Of a stretch of DNA of 64,000 nt, positions 53,975 to 61,576 are shown in pieces. The position numbers and the translations under genes were made by a program. The stretch's first letter is position 1; every line of letters starts with the position of its first letter. Where the stretch lies: positions 1-64,000 of the forward strand of contig JAUQYT010000196.1 of the NCBI GenBank assembly GCA_030587605.1, read 5' to 3'. The DNA comes from Candidatus Njordarchaeum guaymasense. GTDB lineage: Archaea; Asgardarchaeota; Njordarchaeia; Njordarchaeales; Njordarchaeaceae. The notes under the pieces are model-generated. The model made no database searches, was not told the origin of the DNA, and saw only the letters and a list, made by a program, of their open reading frames with translations.

Positions 53975-54093
53975 TGCGGGGTTCGCCGCAAACCAGTCCC
54001 TATACGAGATATTTAAACCACAAGCACTGTTCGGGCGTGTTTGCTTTAGACCATAAAGCATTTATTTGCTTTAACTTTGTTATCTCACAATCA

Positions 54094-54255
54094 GCGGCCG
54101 TGGTCTAGACAGGATTGTGTCAAAGCGACTGGTACAGCTAGAATGGTCTAGGACAGAGCAAGACGTAATCGTTACCGTCCAAAGGCCTCCCAAGCCTCTA
54201 ACCCAGATTCTATCTTTTTGGGGAGGAGACCCGGGTTCAAATCCCGGCGGCCGCA
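54094..54255 (+). tRNA. tRNA-Gly (anticodon CCC) with three introns
   Basis: Acceptor GCGGCCG/CGGCCGC, A discriminator, T-arm CCGGG-TTCAAAT-CCCGG. Removing 54110-54142 (33 bases in the D-loop, CTAGA repeats at the edges), 54159-54184 (26 bases inside the anticodon stem, positions 29/30) and 54205-54232 (28 bases at the variable loop/T-stem, ACCC repeats) leaves a 75-base tRNA with stem GAGGC/GCCTC and loop CTCCCAA (anticodon 54189-54191). Boundaries are ambiguous by repeat length. A TATA-like ATTTATTTG lies ~30 bases upstream. Confidence 0.82.
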
Positions 54256-54326
54256 CTCACATCCAACTTGCGGACACTTTTACGCAAAAGGTTATTAACC
54301 TCTCATGGATCTAATGAAGGTCAACG

Positions 54327-54379
54327 ATGATGACTCTGACCCCACTGATACGTGGATGAATGAAGATCTTGAGTTCTGA
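54327..54379 (+). ncRNA. Candidate C/D-box sRNA
   Basis: C box ATGATGA (54327-54333), D' box CTGA (54345-54348), C' box TGGATGA (54353-54359), D box CTGA (54376-54379). The C-D' interval is 11 bases and the C'-D interval 16, with a 4-base D'-C' spacer, all typical of archaeal 2'-O-methylation guides. Targets not searched. Confidence 0.45.
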
Positions 54380-54556
54380 GTCCTTGGTTCGCTTTCCAGG
54401 ATGAATCTTTCTACTGGAGAATAACTTTTACCTACGTCCCTCTAGTTCTATATCGGCAATCTTCTCTAATGAATTGAGAGATTCACTGTTTAGACTATTG
54501 ATCCTGATGACCTCCAGTGCTGTGTCAGATTTGCCCCGTATAGGAGGATTCAGTTT

Positions 54557-54883
54557 ATGCTAGTCGAGCCAGAAGACCCCCTCTCTAGGAGAAGAACGTT
54601 TACCCCTGTCGAGGAGATTCTTTCATCAAAAGGCCGCATCAAAATCATAAAGACATTACTAAAGAACTGTGAGCTCAGTATCTCTGAGATTGTCAGGCTC
54701 ACTAGGTTAAACCACAACTCCGTAGAACAGCATTTGGATTTACTCAAGCGTGCTGGGCTTGTTTGCGAAAAGAACTTTGGTAGAATCCGGATATACAGCC
54801 TTCGAAATGAGAGTCTGATTGCAAAAGCCATTAGAAGCTTTATCTCACTCTGGGAACCTGCTAGAACGGAAATCAATAAATAG
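54557..54883 (+). CDS. Winged-helix (ArsR-like) regulator, paralogue of 5693
   Basis: 108 residues. Core: VEEILSSKGRIKIIKTLL, SISEIVRLTRLNHNSVEQHL, wing NFGRIRIYSL. It shares the SKxRIKI and ISEI patterns with the gene at 5693. It is directly upstream of S30e; the DNA target is unknown. Confidence 0.78.
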   Translation: MLVEPEDPLSRRRTFTPVEEILSSKGRIKIIKTLLKNCELSISEIVRLTRLNHNSVEQHLDLLKRAGLVCEKNFGRIRIYSLRNESLIAKAIRSFISLWEPARTEINK

Positions 54884-54929
54884 TCTTGTATCGTCTCTTA
54901 TAGCTAAAATCAGACAGGAGGAAACTGAT

Positions 54930-55088
54930 ATGCCATCACACGGTTCTGTCGCCAAGGCGGGTAAGGTTAGGAAACAGACACCAAAGGTTGAAGGAGCAAG
55001 TAGAAGCAAGGCTTCACCACGAATCAGGGGCAGACTCAACTACGTCAAGCGAATTCTTCACAATAGACCATTGGGTCAGACCATGTAA
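54930..55088 (+). CDS. rps30e: 30S ribosomal protein S30e
   Basis: 52 residues from the ATG at 54930 with CAGGAGGA upstream. MPSHGSVAKAGKVRKQTPKV and RGRLNYVKRILHNRPLGQ match S30e, present in TACK archaea and eukaryotes. In eukaryotes it is made as a ubiquitin-like fusion; here it stands alone. Confidence 0.9.
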   Translation: MPSHGSVAKAGKVRKQTPKVEGASRSKASPRIRGRLNYVKRILHNRPLGQTM

Positions 55089-55159
55089 AATGATCGAGAA
55101 TCAAGAGATGGAGGAGAATTGTTCTATCTGTTAGTTTGCGGCATATAGGTTGATTAAGA

Positions 55160-56371
55160 TTGGAAGACAATGCCGTTGAAGAAATTCTATTTGGAAAATC
55201 AGTTTTTAGGAATGAAGCTACGCTACTCTCAGAGTACGTCCCCCCGAGACTTCCACGTAGAGAGCGAGAAATAGTGCGTTTGGCGCAGGATTTCAGACCT
55301 CTCCTCATAAAAGACGGAGCCTTCGCTGTTAATATTGCAGTAATAGGTGAAGCTGGAACAGGCAAATCGGTACTGGCAAAGTTTGTCATGGAACGGATAG
55401 TTCATGCCGCAATGAAGAAAAACATGAAGATGTTCTTCGAGTATTTCAACTGCTATACTTTTCGCACAAAGAGCGCAGTTCTAAGGAATTTACTCACTGA
55501 ACGTTTTCACGTCTTGAGCCGTGGCTTCTCTGATGAGGAACTATTAGGCATGTTAATCAAAAGGCTTGTAAACGAAAACGCGAAACTCGTGATCGTACTT
55601 GACGAGGCTCCTATATTAGGGGGTGAAGAGATGCTAAGTATGTTGCACGCCTCAGAGGTGTACGGGTTCGGTCAGTCTCGTATTTCAACAGTTATTGTAA
55701 GTCGTCCGTCTGAGTGGCGAGTCATGTTGAGTGCTCCTCTATCAGGGCACATACATGATCAGATAAACATGAGTAGTTACAGCAAAAGGGATCTCATCGA
55801 AATACTGCGTTACAGGGCAGATGTGGCATTCGTTCCAAGCGCAGTCTCCGAAGAGGTTCTGGGCATGGTAGCAGAAATAGCAGCAAGTACGAGAAACGCT
55901 AGACATGGTATCGAAATACTTTATCAGGCTGGTAAGATAGCCGACTCGGTGGGTAAGACCCAGCTTACTGCTGAGATGATTAGACAGGCGAAGGAAAGCG
56001 TCTACCCTGAACTAAGATACGACATATTCTATACTCTAAAGTCACATGAAATCCTAACAGCATTAGGCATAGCGAGACTGCTAAGCAGTAGAGGAACAAC
56101 GTCTACAACCATCGATGAAGCCTTCGACTACTACCGTATCGTATGTGAAGAAGAAGAATTCTCACCTCAGTTAAAGTCAAGCTTCAGGAAGAATGTTAAT
56201 CTCTTGCTCAACTTGGGATTCATGGGAATGATTGTAGGTCCCGTGGAAAGGGGAAAGCGTGGTAGACATGGGAGAATAAGCCTGTATGATATCCCAGCAA
56301 GTATCCTCGAAGAAAGACTCCACGATATCATTGGTAAGATGAAGAAAGGGGATCTCAGTGGCGCAGACTGA
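55160..56371 (+). CDS. Orc1/Cdc6 replication initiator 2
   Basis: 403 residues from a TTG. AAA+ with Walker A GEAGTGKS and Walker B VIVLDEAP (proline follows where orc1 has D); lid NARHGIEILYQAGKIADSVG; C-terminal winged helix with FRKNVNLLLNLGFMGMIVG. It is divergent from the paralogue at 24011. No ORB-like dyad was found next to it, so it may act at a distant origin or regulate initiation. Confidence 0.92.
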   Translation: MEDNAVEEILFGKSVFRNEATLLSEYVPPRLPRREREIVRLAQDFRPLLIKDGAFAVNIAVIGEAGTGKSVLAKFVMERIVHAAMKKNMKMFFEYFNCYTFRTKSAVLRNLLTERFHVLSRGFSDEELLGMLIKRLVNENAKLVIVLDEAPILGGEEMLSMLHASEVYGFGQSRISTVIVSRPSEWRVMLSAPLSGHIHDQINMSSYSKRDLIEILRYRADVAFVPSAVSEEVLGMVAEIAASTRNARHGIEILYQAGKIADSVGKTQLTAEMIRQAKESVYPELRYDIFYTLKSHEILTALGIARLLSSRGTTSTTIDEAFDYYRIVCEEEEFSPQLKSSFRKNVNLLLNLGFMGMIVGPVERGKRGRHGRISLYDIPASILEERLHDIIGKMKKGDLSGAD

Positions 56372-56421
56372 ACTCCAGGTACGCCTCCTTTCAATAGTTT
56401 TGATCTCCCATTGTTAAGGTA

Positions 56422-57741
56422 CTAGTTGTGAGAACCAATTGTCTGACCGAAGAAGATGTTGTGCTTAGTGCGAATAACACGTATACGTTTCATCAGGTTA
56501 ATCTCTCTGTCAGTTGTCAGAACATGTAAAGCCCTTCCCCTTCCGACTCCAACCATTTCTCCAACCATTCGTCCCACTTCCAACACTTCGATTTCGGCAA
56601 TCTCACCCTTGGCAAATGGTTTCGGATAACTTTTCATTGGCTTTATCCCAAAGTAACTGCGCTTCAGAGCCAAAGGATGGAAATCAAATACTTTTTCTAG
56701 TCTCACCAAATTATGGCGAAAATGCTTCATCGTGTAAGGCCTGACCCCCTTGATTATCCTACCATGTTTATGAACCAAGTAATTCTGTATTCCAAGAATG
56801 GGCCACTTGGATTTGATGCCAATTCTCTTTACGAGTTGTACTATTCTGAGGATCTCGTCGTCATTGATTCCTGGGATCCATAATGGTGCTATGAGCAACG
56901 AAATAGCTGAGCCATTAACACATTGAATGAGATCAAGAATATGATTGACACTATACCCAGGCGAGCCTGATAGTTTTCTCGCGATGTCAGAATCTAAAGC
57001 ATTAAGTGAAAGATTAATGCGAGAGAGCCCAGACTTTTCCAATTTGTCGACAAGTTTCTCCGTTAATGGAACTCCATTTGTTTGAAGCGATACAGTTTCA
57101 ACACCAGGGATCGTCGAAAACTCCTTAACTAGCGCTGGCAAATATGGGTAGAGGGTCGGTTCACCCTGGCCATCAATATGCAACTCGATGAACTTTGAAC
57201 CCTTGAATTCACAGAGTCTCCTTACTTCCTCAGACATGTAGTCTGGGTCAACAACGAAATCCGTAATGCGAGTCTTAGATCTTCTCCCACTATCAACAGA
57301 GCAGAAAGGACAATCAAGCAAGCATCCTGTTATTGGCCTAACTTGAATCAGATTTGTTCCCCTATCGATTATGCCGAAATCAATACGACCCATCAATGGG
57401 ATTCCGGTTCCTCTCGAAACGTAGACTAATCTGTTCCCATTGACGCGATTTCTTAGGGTTGGAGGCAGGAGCCTCGAAATCAAGTCGCCTATGACATTGG
57501 CCAATCCCTGTTCATCTAGTTCCACCTCAAATTGAGCATCCACTGAGAATATCAGTTCCTCATCCTTGACTACAACACCCAGCTTTAACTGATCGGAACC
57601 TAGCTCTCTCCTGAGACCCCTCTCTAATTCAGCTGAAGACAACTCTCCCATTATGATCTTGTGGAGGTAAATCGTGGTTTTTCCTTCGTTGATTTCTGCT
57701 TCTATGGGGAAGAACTGAGATAGGTTTATTATTCTTATCAT
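56422..57741 (-). CDS. Radical SAM protein with C-terminal TRAM-like domain
   Basis: 439 residues from the ATG at 57741 (MIRIINLSQF). Radical SAM cluster motif GCLLDCPFCSVD in the middle, IDGQGEPTLYP and SLQTNGVPL for the barrel, and a C-terminal ~60 residues (KGEIAEIEVLEVGRMVGEMV, then GRGRALHVLTT) that resemble a TRAM RNA-binding domain. The cluster lies at residue ~165 after an N-terminal domain of unknown type. The substrate is not known; a nucleic acid is likely if TRAM is correct. Confidence 0.82.
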   Translation of the reverse strand: MIRIINLSQFFPIEAEINEGKTTIYLHKIIMGELSSAELERGLRRELGSDQLKLGVVVKDEELIFSVDAQFEVELDEQGLANVIGDLISRLLPPTLRNRVNGNRLVYVSRGTGIPLMGRIDFGIIDRGTNLIQVRPITGCLLDCPFCSVDSGRRSKTRITDFVVDPDYMSEEVRRLCEFKGSKFIELHIDGQGEPTLYPYLPALVKEFSTIPGVETVSLQTNGVPLTEKLVDKLEKSGLSRINLSLNALDSDIARKLSGSPGYSVNHILDLIQCVNGSAISLLIAPLWIPGINDDEILRIVQLVKRIGIKSKWPILGIQNYLVHKHGRIIKGVRPYTMKHFRHNLVRLEKVFDFHPLALKRSYFGIKPMKSYPKPFAKGEIAEIEVLEVGRMVGEMVGVGRGRALHVLTTDREINLMKRIRVIRTKHNIFFGQTIGSHN

Positions 57742-57959
57742 TATAGGTCGTCCTTGTCCAATAAGTTTATAACAAAACGTTTGGATTAGAATCAAACACA
57801 GTCTATTAGCGAAGTAGCCTGTAAATACTTATTCTCCTGTCATGCTTCTAACTTCTTGTTTTCAAGGATAGTTCATTCATACGGTTATCATGCGGGACCA
57901 CTGGCAGCTCGTAGGCTTTCTCAACATTACTTGTACCAATTGCCCGGAGTGCATTTGGA

Positions 57960-58886
57960 TTGAAAGAATGCTCAAGATGCGGTAAGATGGCTGTGACATT
58001 TCGGCCCTACTCTGGTGAATATCTATGTAAAGGATGCTTCATTAAGTCAGTAGAGGCTAGAGCTAGACGTTCGATTACGACTCACAAGATGCTTAAGGAA
58101 GATGACAGAATCGCTTTAGGGCTCTCAGGTGGTAAGGACAGTGTGGTTCTGCTTCATGTAATGAAACAAATTGAGGAAAGGTTTCCCAAGTCAAGTCTGA
58201 TAGCCATTACCATAGACGAAGGGATATCCGGCTACCGTGAGGAGAGCTTAGTTATTGCGAGGAGAAACGCGTCACAGCTGAATATTCCCCACTTCGTATT
58301 CTCATTCAAAGAGATCTTCGGATACTCGATCGATGAGATAATGCAAGACGAACATGTTAGGAACTCGGGCGTTAGTGCATGTTCTTTCTGCGGCTCGCTA
58401 AGAAGAAGAGCATTAAACCAAAAAGCTAGAGAACTAGAGGCGAACAAACTGGCCGTTGGACACAATCTGGACGATGAGACTCAAAGCATTTTGCTGAATG
58501 TTCTTCGGGCAGATATTCGCCGTTTGGCTAGGCTGCTCCCGATCACATTTGCTAGGAATGAGAGCTTCGTACCGCGAATAAAACCTCTGCGAGCAATTCC
58601 TGAGCGAGAAACCATCCTATATGCGCATTTCAAAGGAATGGAATTCCACTCACAGCAATGTCCTTACTCATTCAACGTATTAAGGGGCGACATTGAATCA
58701 ATGCTGAACAAGCTTGAGAGTAAGAGACCTGGAACAAAGTACAGCATTCTCAAGTTCTTGGACGACTTAGCGCCAGTCCTCCGAAGCTACGTACGCGACA
58801 GCGATTTTACTCAATGCGAACACTGCGGTGAGCCATCTTCTGACAGATTTTGTAATGTGTGTAAATTACTCACACAATTATCATAG
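57960..58886 (+). CDS. tRNA 2-thiouridine synthase, Ncs6/TtuA family
   Basis: 308 residues from a TTG. N-terminal zinc finger CSRCGKMAVTFRPYSGEYLC, PP-loop LGLSGGKDSVVLLHV, the catalytic cysteine region SGVSACSFCGSLRRRALNQK, GHNLDDETQSILLN and a C-terminal zinc finger CEHCGEPSSDRFCNVC. It adenylates and thiolates tRNA uridines using sulfur carried by a ubiquitin-like protein, possibly that at 52639. Confidence 0.93.
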   Translation: MKECSRCGKMAVTFRPYSGEYLCKGCFIKSVEARARRSITTHKMLKEDDRIALGLSGGKDSVVLLHVMKQIEERFPKSSLIAITIDEGISGYREESLVIARRNASQLNIPHFVFSFKEIFGYSIDEIMQDEHVRNSGVSACSFCGSLRRRALNQKARELEANKLAVGHNLDDETQSILLNVLRADIRRLARLLPITFARNESFVPRIKPLRAIPERETILYAHFKGMEFHSQQCPYSFNVLRGDIESMLNKLESKRPGTKYSILKFLDDLAPVLRSYVRDSDFTQCEHCGEPSSDRFCNVCKLLTQLS

Positions 58887-58908
58887 AAATGAGTTACTAG
58901 CATGAGAA

Positions 58909-59257
58909 GGGTTATGGGCCCCGACTCTCGATGTCCCTCACACCCACCAACACCTTCACTAGGAAATCCACCCCGTGATCCCGGAAGCGCATCCGACCAA
59001 ACTTACGACTGCTGCCTCCCGGCCCTAGTCGGGTTTGTCTGTAACAGTCTTCTCCATTTCCCCTACAGGAAATGTTCGACCGTCAGATACCCTCCGGGGC
59101 GAGATTTCACGTCCCTTGGTGGAGGCTGCGTGGACGCTTGAAACGCCTCAAGCCGGCATTCGGCCCGCCATATAGGGCGTTTGCGGTACAGGGGAGTTCT
59201 AGCCCAGGCTAGGGGATCAACCTAGGTCCCTAGCCCCCCGCCTAGGTCCATAACCCC
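58909..59257 (-). ncRNA. Signal recognition particle 7S RNA
   Basis: 349 bases. The termini GGGTTATGG and CCATAACCC pair, giving helix 1 of archaeal SRP RNA. The Alu domain shows ACTCCCCTGTACCGCAAAC and CCCTATATGGCGGG, close to the archaeal consensus. The S-domain helix 8 is visible as GGGCCGGGAGGCAGCAGT, with the GGAG tetraloop and the A/AGCAG asymmetric loop for SRP54. A TATA box lies 25 bases upstream. Confidence 0.9.
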
Positions 59258-59274
59258 AATGTGGATACCAAAAA

Positions 59275-59287
59275 ATTAAATATAAAG
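59275..59287 (-). promoter_or_regulatory. TATA box of the SRP RNA gene
   Basis: Minus-strand TTTATATTTAATT, centred about 25 bases before the predicted 5' end at 59257. This is the standard archaeal spacing. Confidence 0.7.
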
Positions 59288-59371
59288 ATTTCCTGAAGAA
59301 AGGGTTAAGTGGTTGCTTTTTCCCACTAAACTCAAGGTAGGGACTTAGGAAGAATCCTGAGACGAACGTAT

Positions 59372-59509
59372 GCCGGGGTGTCCTAGGGAGTTTATAACCA
59401 AGAAACTCGGGGAACCTGGTAGGGAGCAGATAGAGAACTCTTAACAAAAGCTCAAGCCTGCTAAGTCTGTGCTCGAAAGGGCGCGTGGGTTCAAATCCCA
59501 CCCCCGGCG
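59372..59509 (+). tRNA. tRNA-Ser (anticodon GCT) with two introns
   Basis: Acceptor GCCGGGG/CCCCGGC with G discriminator. Removing 59387-59414 (28 bases in the D-loop, with GAGTTT/AAACTC hairpin) and 59432-59457 (26 bases between positions 31 and 32) restores the D-arm TCC-TAGCCTGGTAG-GGA, stem CAGAT/GTCTG and loop CTGCTAA with anticodon GCT. The variable arm is class II. Spliced length 84. Archease lies 167 bases downstream. Confidence 0.83.
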
Positions 59510-59675
59510 CTAGATCTAGCATAAAAACTTCCGAAAAGACAAACACATCCGATCAATACAGAATAGCCGTTCCAGTTTCTTTCCTTGCGTATTTGGCACC
59601 AAACTCTTCTTCTAACATGAGTCCGCGGAAATGTAGCTTAGAAGGGTTTTGAAGACGTTATTGAGGGTAATCGGT

Positions 59676-60098
59676 ATGGGATACAGGTTCTTGGAACACA
59701 CTGCCGATGTCATGATCGAGGCCCACGGCGCATCAATAGGTGAGGCATTCTCATTTGCAGCTAAGGCGATGTTCGATGTCATGATTGACACCTCGAGAGT
59801 TGTTCCAAGACAGAGTATGAAAATCAAGGTCTCTGCGAAGGATCTTGAGGGGTTGCTGTACTCATGGTTAGAAGAATTGTTGTATAGATTTGATGTCAAG
59901 AGAATTGCTTTTTCGGAATTCGAATTCACTGTTGTCGAAAAGAAGGGTGTTATGCGAGGCATGGGGGAAGCAAAAGGCGAGCTCTACGATCCTGGAAAGC
60001 ATTCAAGAAGAACCGAGGTCAAAGCAGTCACATATGAAGAAATGCTCATAGCCAAGACCAGCAATGGATTCAAGGTGCGGTTCATACTCGATATCTAG
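59676..60098 (+). CDS. Archease
   Basis: 140 residues from the ATG at 59676 (MGYRFLEHTADVMIEAHGAS); family signature GYRFLEHTADV and the calcium/metal-binding DPGKHSRRTEVKAVTYEEM. Archease activates the RNA ligase RtcB, which joins tRNA halves after splicing. Its location beside a two-intron tRNA fits the unusual tRNA processing load in this genome. Confidence 0.93.
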   Translation: MGYRFLEHTADVMIEAHGASIGEAFSFAAKAMFDVMIDTSRVVPRQSMKIKVSAKDLEGLLYSWLEELLYRFDVKRIAFSEFEFTVVEKKGVMRGMGEAKGELYDPGKHSRRTEVKAVTYEEMLIAKTSNGFKVRFILDI

Positions 60099-60311
60099 CC
60101 CTATCTTTGGCCCGGCAATTGACGACTAAGCGGTGATTATTCGGTATTTGCCGAAAGAATCTGACCCCTCGACATAACATTTTTATTTGATCTATTCAAC
60201 GATCAATACTTCAATTCCCAGATTTCCTTACACACCTTTCAAGCTGGAGCTAGGTTGTTTGACTTAGCAGAGCTTTCTACTACTGATATGGTTGAACGAG
60301 GTTGAGCAAGA

Positions 60312-61202
60312 ATGGCTTCTTCGGACTTGGATATACTCTACGTTCTAATTGGCCTGATAGTTGTCGGAGGATTTGGCATATTCTCAATGAAGGTAAAAGC
60401 TGTGAGTCTCTCTGGCCTAATTGCTGGCTTAGTCGTGGGACTCTCTGTATGGATTTTTGGGGGTTGGCCATGGTTTGTTCTGATCTTAACGTTCCACCTA
60501 GTTACAGCGCAATTCACTCACTTCAAATACGAGTACAAGAGAAAACTCGGGGTAGCTGAAGGAAAACACGGGGCTCGCGCATGGGGTAATGTATTCGCTA
60601 ACGGAGGGATCCCCGCATTCTTTGCAGTCTTTGAGAAAATCTACCCAATCTATTTTGGTCAGAGCGCAGACATGTTCTTCGCTGCTTTCATAGCAGCCAT
60701 ATCCACTACAACAGCTGACACGCTGGCAACTGAAATAGGACTACTCTATCCAAGGGAACCTAGGCTCATTACTAGTCTCAAAAGGAAAGTCCCACCAGGA
60801 ACGTCTGGAGGCGTCTCGCCACTTGGTGAGGTAGCGATTATTGGTGGAGGTCTGCTGATAGGATGTGTTGCATGGCTTCTGGCGATCACTACGAACTTGG
60901 TACCAAGCCAAGGGATTCTAGGCTTTGGACCAAACCTACTCATGGTATGTGTCGTGTCGGCATTCGCCGGTAGCACTATAGACAGTGTACTTGGTGCGAC
61001 AGTACAGAGCTCATACGAGTGTAGAAAATGCCACAAGATAACTGAGCACAGCACCCACTGTGACGAACCTGCAGATTTACTAAGAGGCTACAGAGTGGTT
61101 GGGAACAACTGGGTCAACTTCATATCTTCCCTGTCAGGCTCTGTAGTAGGCATTCTCATGTTTTACTTTGGTATCCAATTTCCGATAGCCAAGATGGTCT
61201 AG
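60312..61202 (+). CDS. DUF92 family membrane protein
   Basis: 296 residues, about six membrane segments. Motifs TTADTLATEIGLL and GGVSPLGEVAI, with the C-terminal cysteine pair CRKCHKITEHSTHC, are characteristic of DUF92/TMEM19/VTE6. Plant VTE6 is a phytyl-phosphate kinase; an archaeal role in isoprenoid metabolism is conjecture. Confidence 0.9.
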   Translation: MASSDLDILYVLIGLIVVGGFGIFSMKVKAVSLSGLIAGLVVGLSVWIFGGWPWFVLILTFHLVTAQFTHFKYEYKRKLGVAEGKHGARAWGNVFANGGIPAFFAVFEKIYPIYFGQSADMFFAAFIAAISTTTADTLATEIGLLYPREPRLITSLKRKVPPGTSGGVSPLGEVAIIGGGLLIGCVAWLLAITTNLVPSQGILGFGPNLLMVCVVSAFAGSTIDSVLGATVQSSYECRKCHKITEHSTHCDEPADLLRGYRVVGNNWVNFISSLSGSVVGILMFYFGIQFPIAKMV

Positions 61203-61230
61203 AGATTCTGGCAAACATGGTGGTCAGGTT

Positions 61231-61467
61231 CTACTTCTTGGACGAATAGTACATGTCGATGAATTTTCCGTACACGTCCACTTGTTCAGAGAGTTTGCTA
61301 ATACCAAGTTTCACGTTGATTCCGCAATTGCCACATCTTACTGTAGCTTCATGATGATACTTGTCTAGTGTGATCCTAATGGATTTGTTTCCACATGAGG
61401 GGCAAGTAAAGAGCGATGGTATTTTCCTTTGGACTCTCTTTATGACCTTCCTGCGTCTCCTACCCAT
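61231..61467 (-). CDS. Transcription elongation factor Elf1-like
   Basis: 78 residues. A basic N-terminus (MGRRRRKVIKR), a zinc ribbon CPSCGNKSIRITLDKYHHEA and RCGNCGI, and SKLSEQVDVYGKFID, which matches the PVDVYSDW region of eukaryotic Elf1. Elf1 helps RNA polymerase through nucleosomes in eukaryotes. Archaeal copies are known mainly in TACK and Asgard lineages. Confidence 0.85.
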   Translation of the reverse strand: MGRRRRKVIKRVQRKIPSLFTCPSCGNKSIRITLDKYHHEATVRCGNCGINVKLGISKLSEQVDVYGKFIDMYYSSKK

Positions 61468-61576
61468 CTATATCACAACCGTTATCAGAATCATGAAGTT
61501 TCATGCAATCACGAAGACCAAGATAGTTCAGCCCAAGCTTATAGCTGAGCTTTTGACCTTTTAAAGACGTTGTCTC

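Noticed and set aside
58902..59141. 79-codon frame on the plus strand
   Set aside because: It is antisense to the SRP RNA; the RNA has conserved Alu and helix 8 elements.
59217..59546. 109-codon frame on the minus strand
   Set aside because: It spans the tRNA-Ser (GCT) gene and the SRP RNA promoter, so it cannot be a real gene.
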